Shown piece after piece: positions 44,022 to 52,536 of a stretch of DNA of 64,000 nt; the stretch's first letter is position 1, and each line of letters starts with the position of its first letter. Origin of the DNA: Streptomyces hawaiiensis. GTDB lineage: Bacteria; Actinomycetota; Actinomycetes; Streptomycetales; Streptomycetaceae. The position numbers and the translations under genes are program-made. The stretch covers positions 62,001 through 126,000 of the forward strand of contig NZ_CP021978.1 in assembly GCF_004803895.1 (NCBI RefSeq), read 5' to 3'. Under the pieces are notes generated by a model. That model searched no databases and was not told the origin of the DNA. It saw only the letters and a program-made list of their open reading frames with translations.

Positions 44022-45394
44022 CGGCTGTGTCCAAAGCGGTCTTGGTGCATGTGGCCCGCCCTGCTCCGGGGCACCGTGGTCAGGGGGCCGGCCTGCGGGG
44101 TGAGCAGGAATCGGGGGTGGGGCCGCAGGCGTGCGCCAGGGGTTTTGCGCAGTTGCCACCGGCTGCTGATCATGGCCAGGGCGAGGACGGCTTCGGTCAT
44201 GCCGTAGTGCTCGCCCAGGCATTTGCGGCGCCCGCCGCCGAAGGCCGTGAACGCCTGGCGCTGGGCGGCGGTGGTGCGCTCGGGCAGCCACCGGTCGGGG
44301 TCCAGGCGCTCGGGCTCGGGGAAGACGGCCGGGTCGCGGTGCAGGGCGTAGGGGGAGACGATCACGTCCGCGCCCGCTGGAACGGCGAATCCCGCCACCG
44401 TGGTCGGCTCCAGAGCGATACGGCTGAGCATCCAGGTAGGCGGCCACAGGCGCAGCACCTCGGTGAGGACACGGCGGGTGTACGACAGACGCTGAACATC
44501 GGCGTAGACCGGTGTGCGTCCACCGAGTTCCCGGTCGAGTTCGGACCCCAGCGTCTGCTCCACCTCCGGGTGGTCGGCCAGCGCGTGCAGGGTCCAGGCG
44601 AGCAGCGAGGCCGTCGTCTCCACGCCGGCGGCGAGCACCGACATGATCTGGTCGCGTACCTCACGCTCACTCAGCGGCCGGCCGTCGTCGTCCATGGCGG
44701 CCATCACGAGGGACAGAAGATCGTCCCCCGGTGCCTGTCCCGCGCGGTACTGGGCGATGATTTGTGGGATGGTCTCCTCCAGCCGGGCCCGCGCACGCTC
44801 GAAGCGCCGGTTGGCCGGCAGCGGGAGACGGTGAACCAGCGGCACCGGCACCAGCATCCGGCGGAACATGCCCTCCAGCAGCACCGGCAGGGCCGCGGCC
44901 ATGACATCCGCTGCCCGGCGTCCGGCCGGAGCGGCGATGAGCGTGCGCGCGACCACCTGGGCCGCCAGCGCGTACATGCGGGATTCGACATCGATCTGCC
45001 CGCCCGGACGCCAGTGCGCCAGCTCCTCCAGCGCGCACGCGGACATGACCGGCGCGAAACGGGCGACCTGATCCCGGTGGAACGCCGGCCGCATCACCGC
45101 CTGCTGACGCCGGTGCTCCGCGTTGGAGCACGTGATGACCCCATTGCCGACGAGGAGCCGGGCAGTGTCCATGAACGGGCCGCCCTTGTCGAACACGGCG
45201 GACACCAGCACCTGACGAGCAGCCTGCGCGTCGTTGACCAGCAGCACCGGTCGGCTCCCGATCCTGACGGCCGCCACCGCGTCCCCGCCCCGTGCCCGCA
45301 GCAAAAACTTCAGCGGATCCCGCGCCAGCCGATGGACGTGCCCCACGACCGGCACACCACCAGCCACCGGCCGGATCTTCTCCGCGACCCTCAC
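44018..45394 (-). CDS. Cytochrome P450 paired with the terpene synthase
   Basis: This 458-residue P450 has all core motifs: I-helix oxygen-activation AAGVETTA, K-helix EVLR (in VLTEVLRLWPP), the PERF-like block FPEPERLDPDRW, and the haem cysteine in AFGGGRRKCLGEH. GTG 45394 was chosen because GGAGGGG lies 4-5 bp upstream and the protein then begins VRVAEKIRPVAGGVPVVGH; the longer ORF to 45448 has no ribosome site. The gene is first in a two-gene operon with the terpene synthase, overlapping it by ATGA. No ferredoxin is nearby, so redox partners must come from elsewhere. Confidence 0.9.
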   Translation of the reverse strand: MRVAEKIRPVAGGVPVVGHVHRLARDPLKFLLRARGGDAVAAVRIGSRPVLLVNDAQAARQVLVSAVFDKGGPFMDTARLLVGNGVITCSNAEHRRQQAVMRPAFHRDQVARFAPVMSACALEELAHWRPGGQIDVESRMYALAAQVVARTLIAAPAGRRAADVMAAALPVLLEGMFRRMLVPVPLVHRLPLPANRRFERARARLEETIPQIIAQYRAGQAPGDDLLSLVMAAMDDDGRPLSEREVRDQIMSVLAAGVETTASLLAWTLHALADHPEVEQTLGSELDRELGGRTPVYADVQRLSYTRRVLTEVLRLWPPTWMLSRIALEPTTVAGFAVPAGADVIVSPYALHRDPAVFPEPERLDPDRWLPERTTAAQRQAFTAFGGGRRKCLGEHYGMTEAVLALAMISSRWQLRKTPGARLRPHPRFLLTPQAGPLTTVPRSRAGHMHQDRFGHSR

Positions 45395-45928
45395 CCACGC
45401 CCCTCCATCACCCGACCAGCATGTGCTCACAGGACACGTACGCACCACGTAATGGATTTCCCTGCCCCCCGCGCTCCCCGGCGATGCTCCTCACCCACGG
45501 GCGCACAGAAGCTGCTCCAGCGTGCAATGGGGCGCGCGAGCAGGCGGACGCTGCCGGAATGCTCTCGCCGCCCCTGTGCCCGGAACCGGTGCTGCTGCCG
45601 GGATGGGCTGGCCAGCCGGAGTGAGGGACAGGGTCGGCTACTGGCCGTTGCCCCTGCGCTGTGCAGGCTCGAGGCTCGCCAAACGGCAGATTGCTGAAAA
45701 ACCAGCTCCCTGCGCGTCTGAACCATCATCTGCTCATCGGCCTGCGGGACAACCCACCTCGGCTGTCTGTCGATCTTGGTGAGCTACACCAGATGGCACG
45801 GCCTTTTCGCGTGAATCTGCTTCAGCACTCGAAGGAGTGGCAGTCCGGGCTTCCGGCCGGGAAGATCCCTAGGCTCAACCGAGGGCGGCGCATCCAAGGG
45901 CCGTGTCCGGACCGAAGGGAGCACAGAT
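45395..45928. promoter_or_regulatory. Divergent region between P450 and the second terpene synthase-like gene
   Basis: About 530 bp without a convincing gene. It must hold the promoters of the P450 operon and the divergent gene. A plus-strand frame from 45661 is open but its composition is not that of a known protein. The part nearest 45929 is poorer in GC, like the gene that follows. Confidence 0.4.
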
Positions 45929-46987
45929 ATGGCAGAGGCGGTACCGGGCATGAAAGATGCCGACGCGGCACCGGGCCATGACCTGCAGTCCCACAGGCAA
46001 TGGATGACGGCGTTCTGGCATGCCAGCAGGATGGTCGGGAAAGTGCTGCCGACGGCCAGCACTGACTCACTGCGCTACATCGCGCCGAAGGACCATGAAT
46101 TCTTGGAAGCTTTTTTCGGCAGATACTGCCGAGAATTCCCTGTCACGCGGCACCTCAACCCTAAGCACGTGAAGGACCAGACACACCTGACCGTCATGTC
46201 CTTCCCCAAGGTGCGAGATTTCAGCACCCTCGCCACGTTGAACCATGCCATGCTGGTGACTTTCTACGTCGATGACCATCGTCACCGGCTGGATCTGGTG
46301 AGACTCCTGGACGACAGCAGGGCAGACCCAGTGGTGCACGCGTTCATGAAATACATCAAGAGCGAAATCCCCAACGCCTATGAAGGATACACAGACGCAT
46401 TCCGGGAGTTCCTTGCCGGAAGCCTGCTGCAAGGCAAGGTCAAACGGAGTGAAATCCTCTACAGCAGGGTGAAAAGCGTTACCATGGGCATCCTGCCTGT
46501 GCACTACGTCCGATGGAGCCTGTACGGGCTTCCGGCCCATAAATTCGGCACCTTGAAACTCCACAATTACATGCACTGGCTGGAACTCGACACGGTGCTG
46601 GTCAACGACCGGTATTCACTCGGCAAGGAATCAGACTCAAGCGAGTGGAACGCCATCGCGGCACACAGCCTCAGCCACGAAGAGCTGACCGCCATGATCG
46701 ACGACAACTACGCCCACCTGGTCGCAGCCCTGGGGGAACTGCTGGTGACCGAGGAAGACAGGACATGCGTAGCTGCCTATGAAGACTTCAAGATCTGCGC
46801 GGATGCCACGAAAACCTGGGAGGAGTTCTCTCCCAGGTACCACACAGCCCACAGCGGCACGGATACCGAAGGGCCGGGAAGCAGTCAGCCGGCGACTCAC
46901 CGCTTCTCCTACGGGCCGACCGGCCTGGGAACGCAGGGACTTCGACTGGGCATCAGCAGCACCAGTTGCCGCCCTGTTGCGGACTGA
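45929..46987 (+). CDS. Divergent class I terpene synthase-like protein
   Basis: I know no close family for this 352-residue protein, but the terpene-synthase landmarks are all present with correct spacing. An Asp pair lies at 115-116 in FYVDDHRHRLD, a candidate sensor Arg at 180 (LYSRVKSVTMG), an exact NDxxSxxKE triad at 226-234 (VNDRYSLGKESD), exactly 46 residues after that Arg, and an Arg-Tyr pair at 303-304 (FSPRYHT). The first motif is unusual: DDHRHR instead of DDxxD/E. ATG 45929 has GAAGGGAG 8 bp upstream. Base composition is visibly less GC-rich than the neighbours, suggesting separate acquisition. About 45 residues after the Arg-Tyr pair look unstructured. Confidence 0.68.
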   Translation: MAEAVPGMKDADAAPGHDLQSHRQWMTAFWHASRMVGKVLPTASTDSLRYIAPKDHEFLEAFFGRYCREFPVTRHLNPKHVKDQTHLTVMSFPKVRDFSTLATLNHAMLVTFYVDDHRHRLDLVRLLDDSRADPVVHAFMKYIKSEIPNAYEGYTDAFREFLAGSLLQGKVKRSEILYSRVKSVTMGILPVHYVRWSLYGLPAHKFGTLKLHNYMHWLELDTVLVNDRYSLGKESDSSEWNAIAAHSLSHEELTAMIDDNYAHLVAALGELLVTEEDRTCVAAYEDFKICADATKTWEEFSPRYHTAHSGTDTEGPGSSQPATHRFSYGPTGLGTQGLRLGISSTSCRPVAD

Positions 46988-47142
46988 GGACCGCGGACCC
47001 GCCGCTTGTCAGCGACACGACGACGCCCTGGCAACGTCTCCAGTAGCGGGCGATGAGTCGCAAGGTGGCGTGGCCCAATCGAGAACGATTGCCGTCGAGG
47101 CTGATGCGGCCTGCGGTCCGGCGCGTCGCCGTGGAGTGCGGG

Positions 47143-47475
47143 TCAGACACCGCCCGTGGGTTGGGCTGCGGCGCGGCGGTATTCGGCGTTAAGGCGCCGG
47201 GCTTCCTCGAGCTGGTCTTCGAGGATGATGATGCGGCAGGCGGCCTCAATGGGGGTGCCCTGGTCGACGAGTTCGCGGGCGCGGGCGGCGATCCGCAACT
47301 GGTAGCGGGAGTATCGGCGGTGTCCGCCCGCGGAGCGCAGCGGCGTGATGAGGCGGGCTTCGCCGATGGCACGGAGGAAGCCCTGGGTGGTGCCGAGCAG
47401 CTCGGCGGCCCGGCCCATGGTGTAGGCGGGGTAGTCGTCGTCGTCGAGACGCCCGAAGGGATCGTCTGCTGTCAT
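47143..47475 (-). CDS. MerR-family transcriptional regulator
   Basis: The 110-residue protein starts at ATG 47475 behind AGAGAGGTC and contains the MerR winged helix: YPAYTMGRAAELLGTTQGFL, AIGEARLITPLRSAGGHRRY and SRYQLRIAARARELVDQG, followed by a dimerisation helix (IILEDQLEEARRLNAEYRRA). There is no separate ligand domain, so it is a short member common in Streptomyces. The long, structured leader upstream (47501-47530 palindrome) may be its operator or an RNA element. Confidence 0.85.
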   Translation of the reverse strand: MTADDPFGRLDDDDYPAYTMGRAAELLGTTQGFLRAIGEARLITPLRSAGGHRRYSRYQLRIAARARELVDQGTPIEAACRIIILEDQLEEARRLNAEYRRAAAQPTGGV

Positions 47476-47500
47476 CTGACCTCTCTGTGGAACGCGTTGA

Positions 47501-47530
47501 GGGCCCTGGCGCCGTACGGCGCCAGGGCCC
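47501..47530. promoter_or_regulatory. Perfect 30-bp palindrome upstream of the MerR gene
   Basis: Two uninterrupted 15-base arms (GGGCCCTGGCGCCGT and its complement) meet with no loop, 26 bp upstream of the MerR start. MerR proteins bind dyads between promoter elements, so an operator is plausible; an mRNA hairpin covering the leader is the alternative. Confidence 0.55.
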
Positions 47531-47559
47531 GAAGGAACTGCTACACCATCTGCCGGCCC

Positions 47560-47950
47560 TACTACTGCGCCGGCCTTCTGACACCGCACACCCGACCGGA
47601 ATGCTGCCGGGGATGCTGGGATCGCGGTTGCTTGACCGGAGACCACCTCACTATCGATGTCCTGCGGTACCCGGACTCGACAAGCCGCCCGGGCGATCCT
47701 GATGGCGTCCACTTCCTCCGTTCATTCCCTCATTGCTGGTACTGCTCTACTGCGTACTGCTGGTCATGCGAACTACTGGCGGCCTGTTACAGCGCCACTC
47801 TTCGGCAGCCAGCCCCGTCACCCATCCTGCGTCTGCTCTGGCTTGGAACCCCACTGCCGAACCTCCCAGTGCGCGCGCCCGCAGCCGACGCCTTCACCGA
47901 GGTACCGCTCACTGACTTCACTGCTGGGTACTGCCACTGCGGTACTGCTC
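47560..47950. repeat. Leader region with six TACTGC hexamers
   Basis: TACTGC occurs at 47563, 47740, 47748, 47755, 47929 and 47943, three of them within 21 bp, along with related CTACTG and GGTAC motifs up to ~48080. No gene is recognisable from 47476 to 48385. The cluster may be a regulator-binding array or a low-complexity region. Confidence 0.4.
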
Positions 47951-48385
47951 ACGGCGGCCCCTGATCACTGCGGGCCACCCGGTCCGGTCGTCAGTCCCGT
48001 CGCCGTCCTGCAACAACCCTGGCTTCGGAACTCCACCACCGCACCGTCCTGCGCACTGCAACTGCGGTACCTCTCCCCGGCAGTTCGTGTCTGCCGGGCC
48101 CTGCGGTCTCTCTGGGTTACGAGAGAAACCATAACCACACCACTGACCAATGTCTACTCCGGCCAAGATAGATTTTCGCGTGTGGGTGGTGAGGTATGGC
48201 GAGCGGCGATGGAGGGGCCGGGTGAGCGCAGCATCAACTCCGTCTCGGGCGCGAACGCCGTTGCCGGGGGCGCGGACGAGCGCGGCATGGGCCAGCATGT
48301 CCCGCTTCAAGCTGCGCGGCGGAAAGGGCGTGGACGTGTCGGCGCCCGCCGGCCGGGAGGTGGACGCCGGTGACGAAACTGGGTT

Positions 48386-48499
48386 GAGGTGGCCGTCGCG
48401 AAGTACGCCTGGTCCGGCCGCGAGCGCCTCGGGCTGCTCATGACCCGCGAGGATCTTGAGGGCGAGGAGTTCCAGGACGCGGTCGTCGCCGCCTGCTGA
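48386..48499 (+). pseudogene. Ku fragment with internal deletion
   Basis: The 37 codons read EVAVAKYAWSGRERLGLLMT, then REDLEGEEFQDAVVAAC. The first half matches Ku residues ~136-152 and the second ~198-212 of the intact gene at 3674, joined in frame by a deletion of about 45 codons. The DNA differs from the intact copy at several third positions, so it derives from a separate ku gene rather than a recent copy. Confidence 0.72.
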
Positions 48500-48689
48500 C
48501 CCACACCAACTGAACCGCTCAGTCATGCCGGGACGATCATCTACGTCCTGGTCCGCGTATGTGCCTGGCAGGCCCTGCCGCCCTGTTCCGGGATATCGAA
48601 GTGGCGGCCCACCGCAGCTTCCGGATCCAGCCCTGACATCATCCGGTCACGTCGGCAGATCCCTTCCGCCTCCTTCTGAACGGCCCGCG

Positions 48690-49835
48690 TCAGGGGTCGA
48701 GTCGGAAGCGTTCGCCGGTGGTTGCGGCGCGGTCGATGCTGTCGAGGAGGCGGTGGCGGCGTACGGCGTGCCCGAAGTCGGGTGCGGTGCGGGTCCCCTC
48801 GGTCAGGTCGTCGTGGAGGTCGGCGTACGCGTGGGCCAGGGCGTAGCCGGGTTCGTCGGAGCGGCCTGCAGTGGAGGGGACCCACTCGTAGGTGTCAGGG
48901 ACGGCGAGTGCGGTGAGTCGGGCGTCGTTGCCGCGGGCGCCGTGCAGGGTGACGGGTACCAGCTGCAGGTGCCCGCTGGGCGCGGTGACGATGAGATCGC
49001 CGTCGGTTCCGTTGATCTCCCAGTGGAAGTTCGTCCCGCGGGAGGAGCCTCCGCGGTAGTGGACGGAGGCGACGGCCCCGGTCTCCAGGACTCCCGTGAC
49101 CGCGACCTGGTCGGCCGTCGTCATGGTCGTGCTCTCGCCGGTCTCGGCGTTGGTGACGCGGGGGCGGCGGACCGCCGTGGTGGCGGTGGTCTCGGTGAAC
49201 TCGCCAAGGACCGTCGACAGCGCGTCGATGGTGTGTCCGAAGGGGATGGTGAGCATGGTGGCCCCGTTGTCCCGGTCGAGCAGGTACTCGCTGCCGGAGG
49301 AGAACGTGGGTCCCCAGGCACCGCCGGAGGCGATCATGCTGGTGGACAGCACCTCGCCGACGTAGCCCTCGGCGACCAAGTCGCGCGTATACCGCAGGGC
49401 AGGGCTGGCACGGGCCTGGAGGCCCACGAAGCCGCGGACGCCCGCTCGGGCGGCGAGCCCCGCCAACTGTTCCGCTTCTGCAAGGCCGTTGGCCAGGGGC
49501 CACTCGCACAGGACGTTCTTGCCCGCGTGCAGTGCCGCCTCGACGAGCCTCCGGTGGTGGGGGACCTTCACGGTCACCACCACCAAGTCCACTTCGTCGC
49601 GACGCACCAGTTCCTCGGCGCTGCCGAAGGCCAGTGGGATGCCGTACTTCTGCCCGGCGGCCCTGGCGGACTCGGCGCTGCTGGCGCTCAGCGCGCGCAG
49701 TTCGAACTTTCCCTTCAGCGCTTCCAGGGCCGGCACATGGGCGCGGGCGGCCCAGCCGCCGCGCGCGCTCAGCCCGATGATGCCGACGCCCACAGGAGAT
49801 TGGAGTGGTTCGGCGGCTGAGACGGTGAATGACAT
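48690..49835 (-). CDS. Gfo/Idh/MocA-family NAD(P)-dependent oxidoreductase
   Basis: The 381-residue protein starts with a Rossmann fold (VGIIGLSARGGWAARAHVPA) and has the family's EWP segment (GKNVLCEWPLANGLAEAEQL), where EKP is more usual, then a C-terminal beta-sheet domain (VHYRGGSSRGTNFHWEI). Enzymes of this group act on sugars, inositols or bile-pigment-like substrates. The native substrate is unknown. ATG 49835 has GAAGAGAAG upstream. It is the last of four co-directional genes (TetR, F420-type reductase, nitroreductase, this gene) with gaps of 45-105 bp, probably one regulon. Confidence 0.85.
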   Translation of the reverse strand: MSFTVSAAEPLQSPVGVGIIGLSARGGWAARAHVPALEALKGKFELRALSASSAESARAAGQKYGIPLAFGSAEELVRRDEVDLVVVTVKVPHHRRLVEAALHAGKNVLCEWPLANGLAEAEQLAGLAARAGVRGFVGLQARASPALRYTRDLVAEGYVGEVLSTSMIASGGAWGPTFSSGSEYLLDRDNGATMLTIPFGHTIDALSTVLGEFTETTATTAVRRPRVTNAETGESTTMTTADQVAVTGVLETGAVASVHYRGGSSRGTNFHWEINGTDGDLIVTAPSGHLQLVPVTLHGARGNDARLTALAVPDTYEWVPSTAGRSDEPGYALAHAYADLHDDLTEGTRTAPDFGHAVRRHRLLDSIDRAATTGERFRLDP

Positions 49836-49880
49836 GGTGGTGGGTCTTCTCTTCCTGCCGGTGACGAGCGCAGCGGGCTC

Positions 49881-50591
49881 TTATGCGTCGAGGATGCCGG
49901 GGGTGTCGTGCAGGACCACGCTCTGCTGCAGCGGAACCCGCTCCGTGCGGAGCGTGTTCACCGGTGCCGCCGGGTCAGCCATGCCGAAGGAGATGCCGAA
50001 CAGCAACTTGAGCTCCGCGGGGACACCCAGGAACTCGCGGACGGTGTCGGCGTAGACGCCGAGCACGGTCTGCGGGATGCCGGCCAGCCCCCGGGCCGAC
50101 AGTGAGAGCAGGAAGTTCTGCGCGTACATGCCGATGTCGCCGGCCGTCCGCACCCCGTCGCCGAGCGCCGGCATGAACAGGAAGGCGGCATGGGGAGCGC
50201 CGTAGAACTCCAGGTTCTCGCGGACCGCCGCCCTCCTGCCGTGCCGGTCCGAACGCTCGACGCCCCGGGACCGGTAGACACTCGCGCCCAGGGCCTTCGA
50301 CCGCTCCAGGTAGATGCCCTCGCCGTAGCCGTCGGTGAAATCCGGGGAGGTCCGTCCCTCCTCCTCTGCCCGGAGCAGCTCTTTGGCCAGGGCGTCCCGC
50401 GCCGCACCCGAGACGACGTGCACCGTCCACGGCTGGGTGTTGCTGTTCGAGGGGGCCGTCTGTGCGTCTGCCAGCACGCCGCGAATGTCCGAGGCGGACA
50501 ACGGATCGGGGAGGAAACTCCGCACAGAGTGCCGGGCCTGCACGATGTCGGTGAAGGCCGAAGCCGGAGTGGGCATGACTGTGGTAGACAA
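49881..50591 (-). CDS. Nitroreductase-family FMN oxidoreductase
   Basis: The 236-residue protein shows RHSVRSFLPDPLSASDIRGV (FMN phosphate-binding RxSxR), SNSNTQPWTVHVVSG and the C-terminal block LPYGI-like LLFGISFGMADPAAPVNTLR. Such enzymes use NAD(P)H to reduce quinones, nitro groups or other acceptors. A TTG at 50591 with GGAATC upstream is the likely start; ATG 50576 is the alternative. It lies in the oxidoreductase cluster led by the TetR gene. Confidence 0.85.
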   Translation of the reverse strand: MSTTVMPTPASAFTDIVQARHSVRSFLPDPLSASDIRGVLADAQTAPSNSNTQPWTVHVVSGAARDALAKELLRAEEEGRTSPDFTDGYGEGIYLERSKALGASVYRSRGVERSDRHGRRAAVRENLEFYGAPHAAFLFMPALGDGVRTAGDIGMYAQNFLLSLSARGLAGIPQTVLGVYADTVREFLGVPAELKLLFGISFGMADPAAPVNTLRTERVPLQQSVVLHDTPGILDA

Positions 50592-50686
50592 GGCGATTCC
50601 ATTCTGGCGTGGTTGATTCCCGCGAATTCAGATGCGCTTCACGGGTGTTCCTGCCGGCCTGGCACGGCCGGACGGCTCCGCATGCG

Positions 50687-51421
50687 TCAGCGGTGGGCGG
50701 CGCGGTTCATCTCGACGACGTCCTCCAGGGTGGCCGTGGCCGGGAGGGCGGCGAAGCGTTCCGGCACGCTGTCGCGGATGCGGGCGTCCTTGACGCGGTC
50801 TGCCGCGGCCAGGGCCGTCGGCAGCTCATCGAGGGTCAACTCGGTGCAGTAGGCGGGACTGTTCGGCTGCTGACGCCAGGAGTCGGCCAGCGTGCCGGCG
50901 TCGTAGGGGTCGAAGCCGGTGTCGTCCACTAGCTGCATGGCCACCCGCCGCGCCTCCTCGGAGTCGCCGGCAACGGGGATGGCGATACGGCCCGGGGTCC
51001 CGGCCGGAACGCCCCGGGTCCGCTGGGTCTCGGCCAGAGCGGCGTTCCACGCCTTGACCACGGGGCGCCCCAGCTGCTCGGCGTTCCACACGCTCTCGAC
51101 CTCGCCGTCGTCCACGGCCTCGATCTGCCCGCTGAGGTGCGGATAGTAGTTCGAGGTGTCGATGACCACCGTCTCGGCGGGGACCGAAGCGAACAGGCCG
51201 GCCAGCTTGCCCGCCACCCCGAAGGGGGTGGCCAGGACGATGACCTGCCGGCCCTGGACGGCGTCGGCGAGCTCCGCCGCGCGGGCCCCGGACTCCAGCA
51301 CCTCGGCCCGGACGGCCTCGGGGCCGCGGGCGTCGGCCACCTGGACGTCGTGACCGGCCGTGCTGAGCTTGGCAGCGAGGTTCCCGCCAATGGCGCCAGC
51401 GCCTATGACAGTAATTTTCAT
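50687..51421 (-). CDS. NADPH/F420-dependent reductase-like protein
   Basis: The 244-residue protein begins MKITVIGAGAIGGNLAAKLS (Rossmann GxGxxG) and continues as the NADP oxidoreductase, coenzyme F420-dependent family (VIVLATPFGVAGKLAGL; VVIDTSNYYPHLSGQ; VPVAGDSEEARRVAMQLVDD-like block). Members transfer hydride between F420 or another acceptor and NADP. ATG 51421 has AAGGAC upstream. It follows the TetR gene after 102 bp in the same direction. Confidence 0.82.
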   Translation of the reverse strand: MKITVIGAGAIGGNLAAKLSTAGHDVQVADARGPEAVRAEVLESGARAAELADAVQGRQVIVLATPFGVAGKLAGLFASVPAETVVIDTSNYYPHLSGQIEAVDDGEVESVWNAEQLGRPVVKAWNAALAETQRTRGVPAGTPGRIAIPVAGDSEEARRVAMQLVDDTGFDPYDAGTLADSWRQQPNSPAYCTELTLDELPTALAAADRVKDARIRDSVPERFAALPATATLEDVVEMNRAAHR

Positions 51422-51523
51422 GATTTGTCCTTGGGAGGTTGTGCTGCTCCTGAGGGCAGCGCGATGTGATGGCTGGGTGGTGGTGCCACCTGGTGTTGTG
51501 GGGGCCGGGTCGGGGGCTGGCGT

Positions 51524-52117
51524 CTACGCCTGGGTGTCCCGCTCGCGGTAGCCGCTCGCGATGAGCATGCGGAGCCGGTCGAGCGACTCCCCCTCGGTGC
51601 CGGTGCCCTTGATCCAGGCAACGGAACAGGCCGCGAGGAACAGGTCGTGCCCCCGCACCGACGCGCGCACGCGCCCCGCGAGCTGCGCGGCTCGCACGTA
51701 CTGATCGGTGGCGGAGATGAGGATGTCGCAGGGAATCGTGAGCGGGTTGTCCGGCTCCTGCGCTCTGGCCGCGGCCATGAGCGGGTCCGGCAGCCCGCTG
51801 AAGGCGCTGAAGTAGTCCTCCATCGCCCGCAGCCACTGCTCCAACGCCTCGGCGGCGTCGCCGAGTTGCTCGATGTCCGCCTGACGGGCCACCAGCTCCT
51901 CGGAGCGCGTCTGCAGCACAGCCGCCAGCAGCGCCTCCCGCGTGGGAAAGTGCCGGTACAGAGTGCCGGGCCCGACGCCCGCCTCCTTGGCCACCGCCTC
52001 AAGCGAGGTGCCGACCCCGTGCCGCAGGAAGTGACGCTGCGCGGTCTCCAGGAGGGCCGCACGATTGCGCTGAACGTCCGCGCGGGGCTTGCGTCCCCGC
52101 GATTCACCGGCGCTCAT
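51524..52117 (-). CDS. TetR-family transcriptional regulator
   Basis: The 197-residue protein has the TetR helix-turn-helix at residues ~25-65 (GVGTSLEAVAKEAGVGPGTL, YRHFPTREALLAAVL) and a variable ligand-binding half. It is the first of the minus-strand oxidoreductase genes and is the likely repressor of the three that follow. ATG 52117 lies at the end of a gene-poor stretch. The ligand is unknown. Confidence 0.88.
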   Translation of the reverse strand: MSAGESRGRKPRADVQRNRAALLETAQRHFLRHGVGTSLEAVAKEAGVGPGTLYRHFPTREALLAAVLQTRSEELVARQADIEQLGDAAEALEQWLRAMEDYFSAFSGLPDPLMAAARAQEPDNPLTIPCDILISATDQYVRAAQLAGRVRASVRGHDLFLAACSVAWIKGTGTEGESLDRLRMLIASGYRERDTQA

Positions 52118-52404
52118 GCGCCCTCCTGCCTGCCGTGATCCTTTGGCCGCATCAAAACGGATGCTGCCTCCGTATGCATCCGAGAGTAAAACGGAGGCGG
52201 CGTCCGGTCAAATCGGCGGCCCGAACCGCGGAGTCCGGACAGAGCAGGGGGCCGACATGTCTGGCCTCAGAGAGCAGGTCAAAAGCGGTACGGAGGTGGG
52301 TGGACGCGGTGCCGCGCTGCCGGCCCCCCACAACTTCCGGCGTCCTGGACCGTGGCCCGCATGCATCACCGGTGCCCCTGACAGGGTCGCCCCGGGGACG
52401 CCCG

Positions 52405-52535
52405 TAGGGCATAGATGCCGGGATAGGCAGGATTGTGCAGCAGGGTGGTCATCCGGTTCAGCATGCACCACTCCAAGGTGCCCTTGTCCGGCCCCATCGG
52501 CGTGCCGAGCCCTGACCCGTCTCCTAGCCCTGGAT
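52405..52535 (-). pseudogene. Serine-recombinase fragment
   Basis: A minus-strand stretch reads LGTPMGPDKGTLEWCMLNRM, then TTLLHNPAYPGIYAL. The LHNPAYxGxY block is typical of the recombinase domain of large serine integrases. Nothing else of the gene remains in the 419-bp gap between TetR and XRE genes. Confidence 0.45.
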
Positions 52536-52536
52536 G

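Noticed and set aside
44027..45697. A 556-codon plus-strand frame opposite the P450 gene
   Set aside because: Antisense shadow of the P450; no motif or ribosome site.
47560..48080. TACTGC cluster considered as a CRISPR array or coding repeats
   Set aside because: Hexamers are irregularly spaced and lack constant repeat-spacer units; no frame gives a sensible repeat protein.
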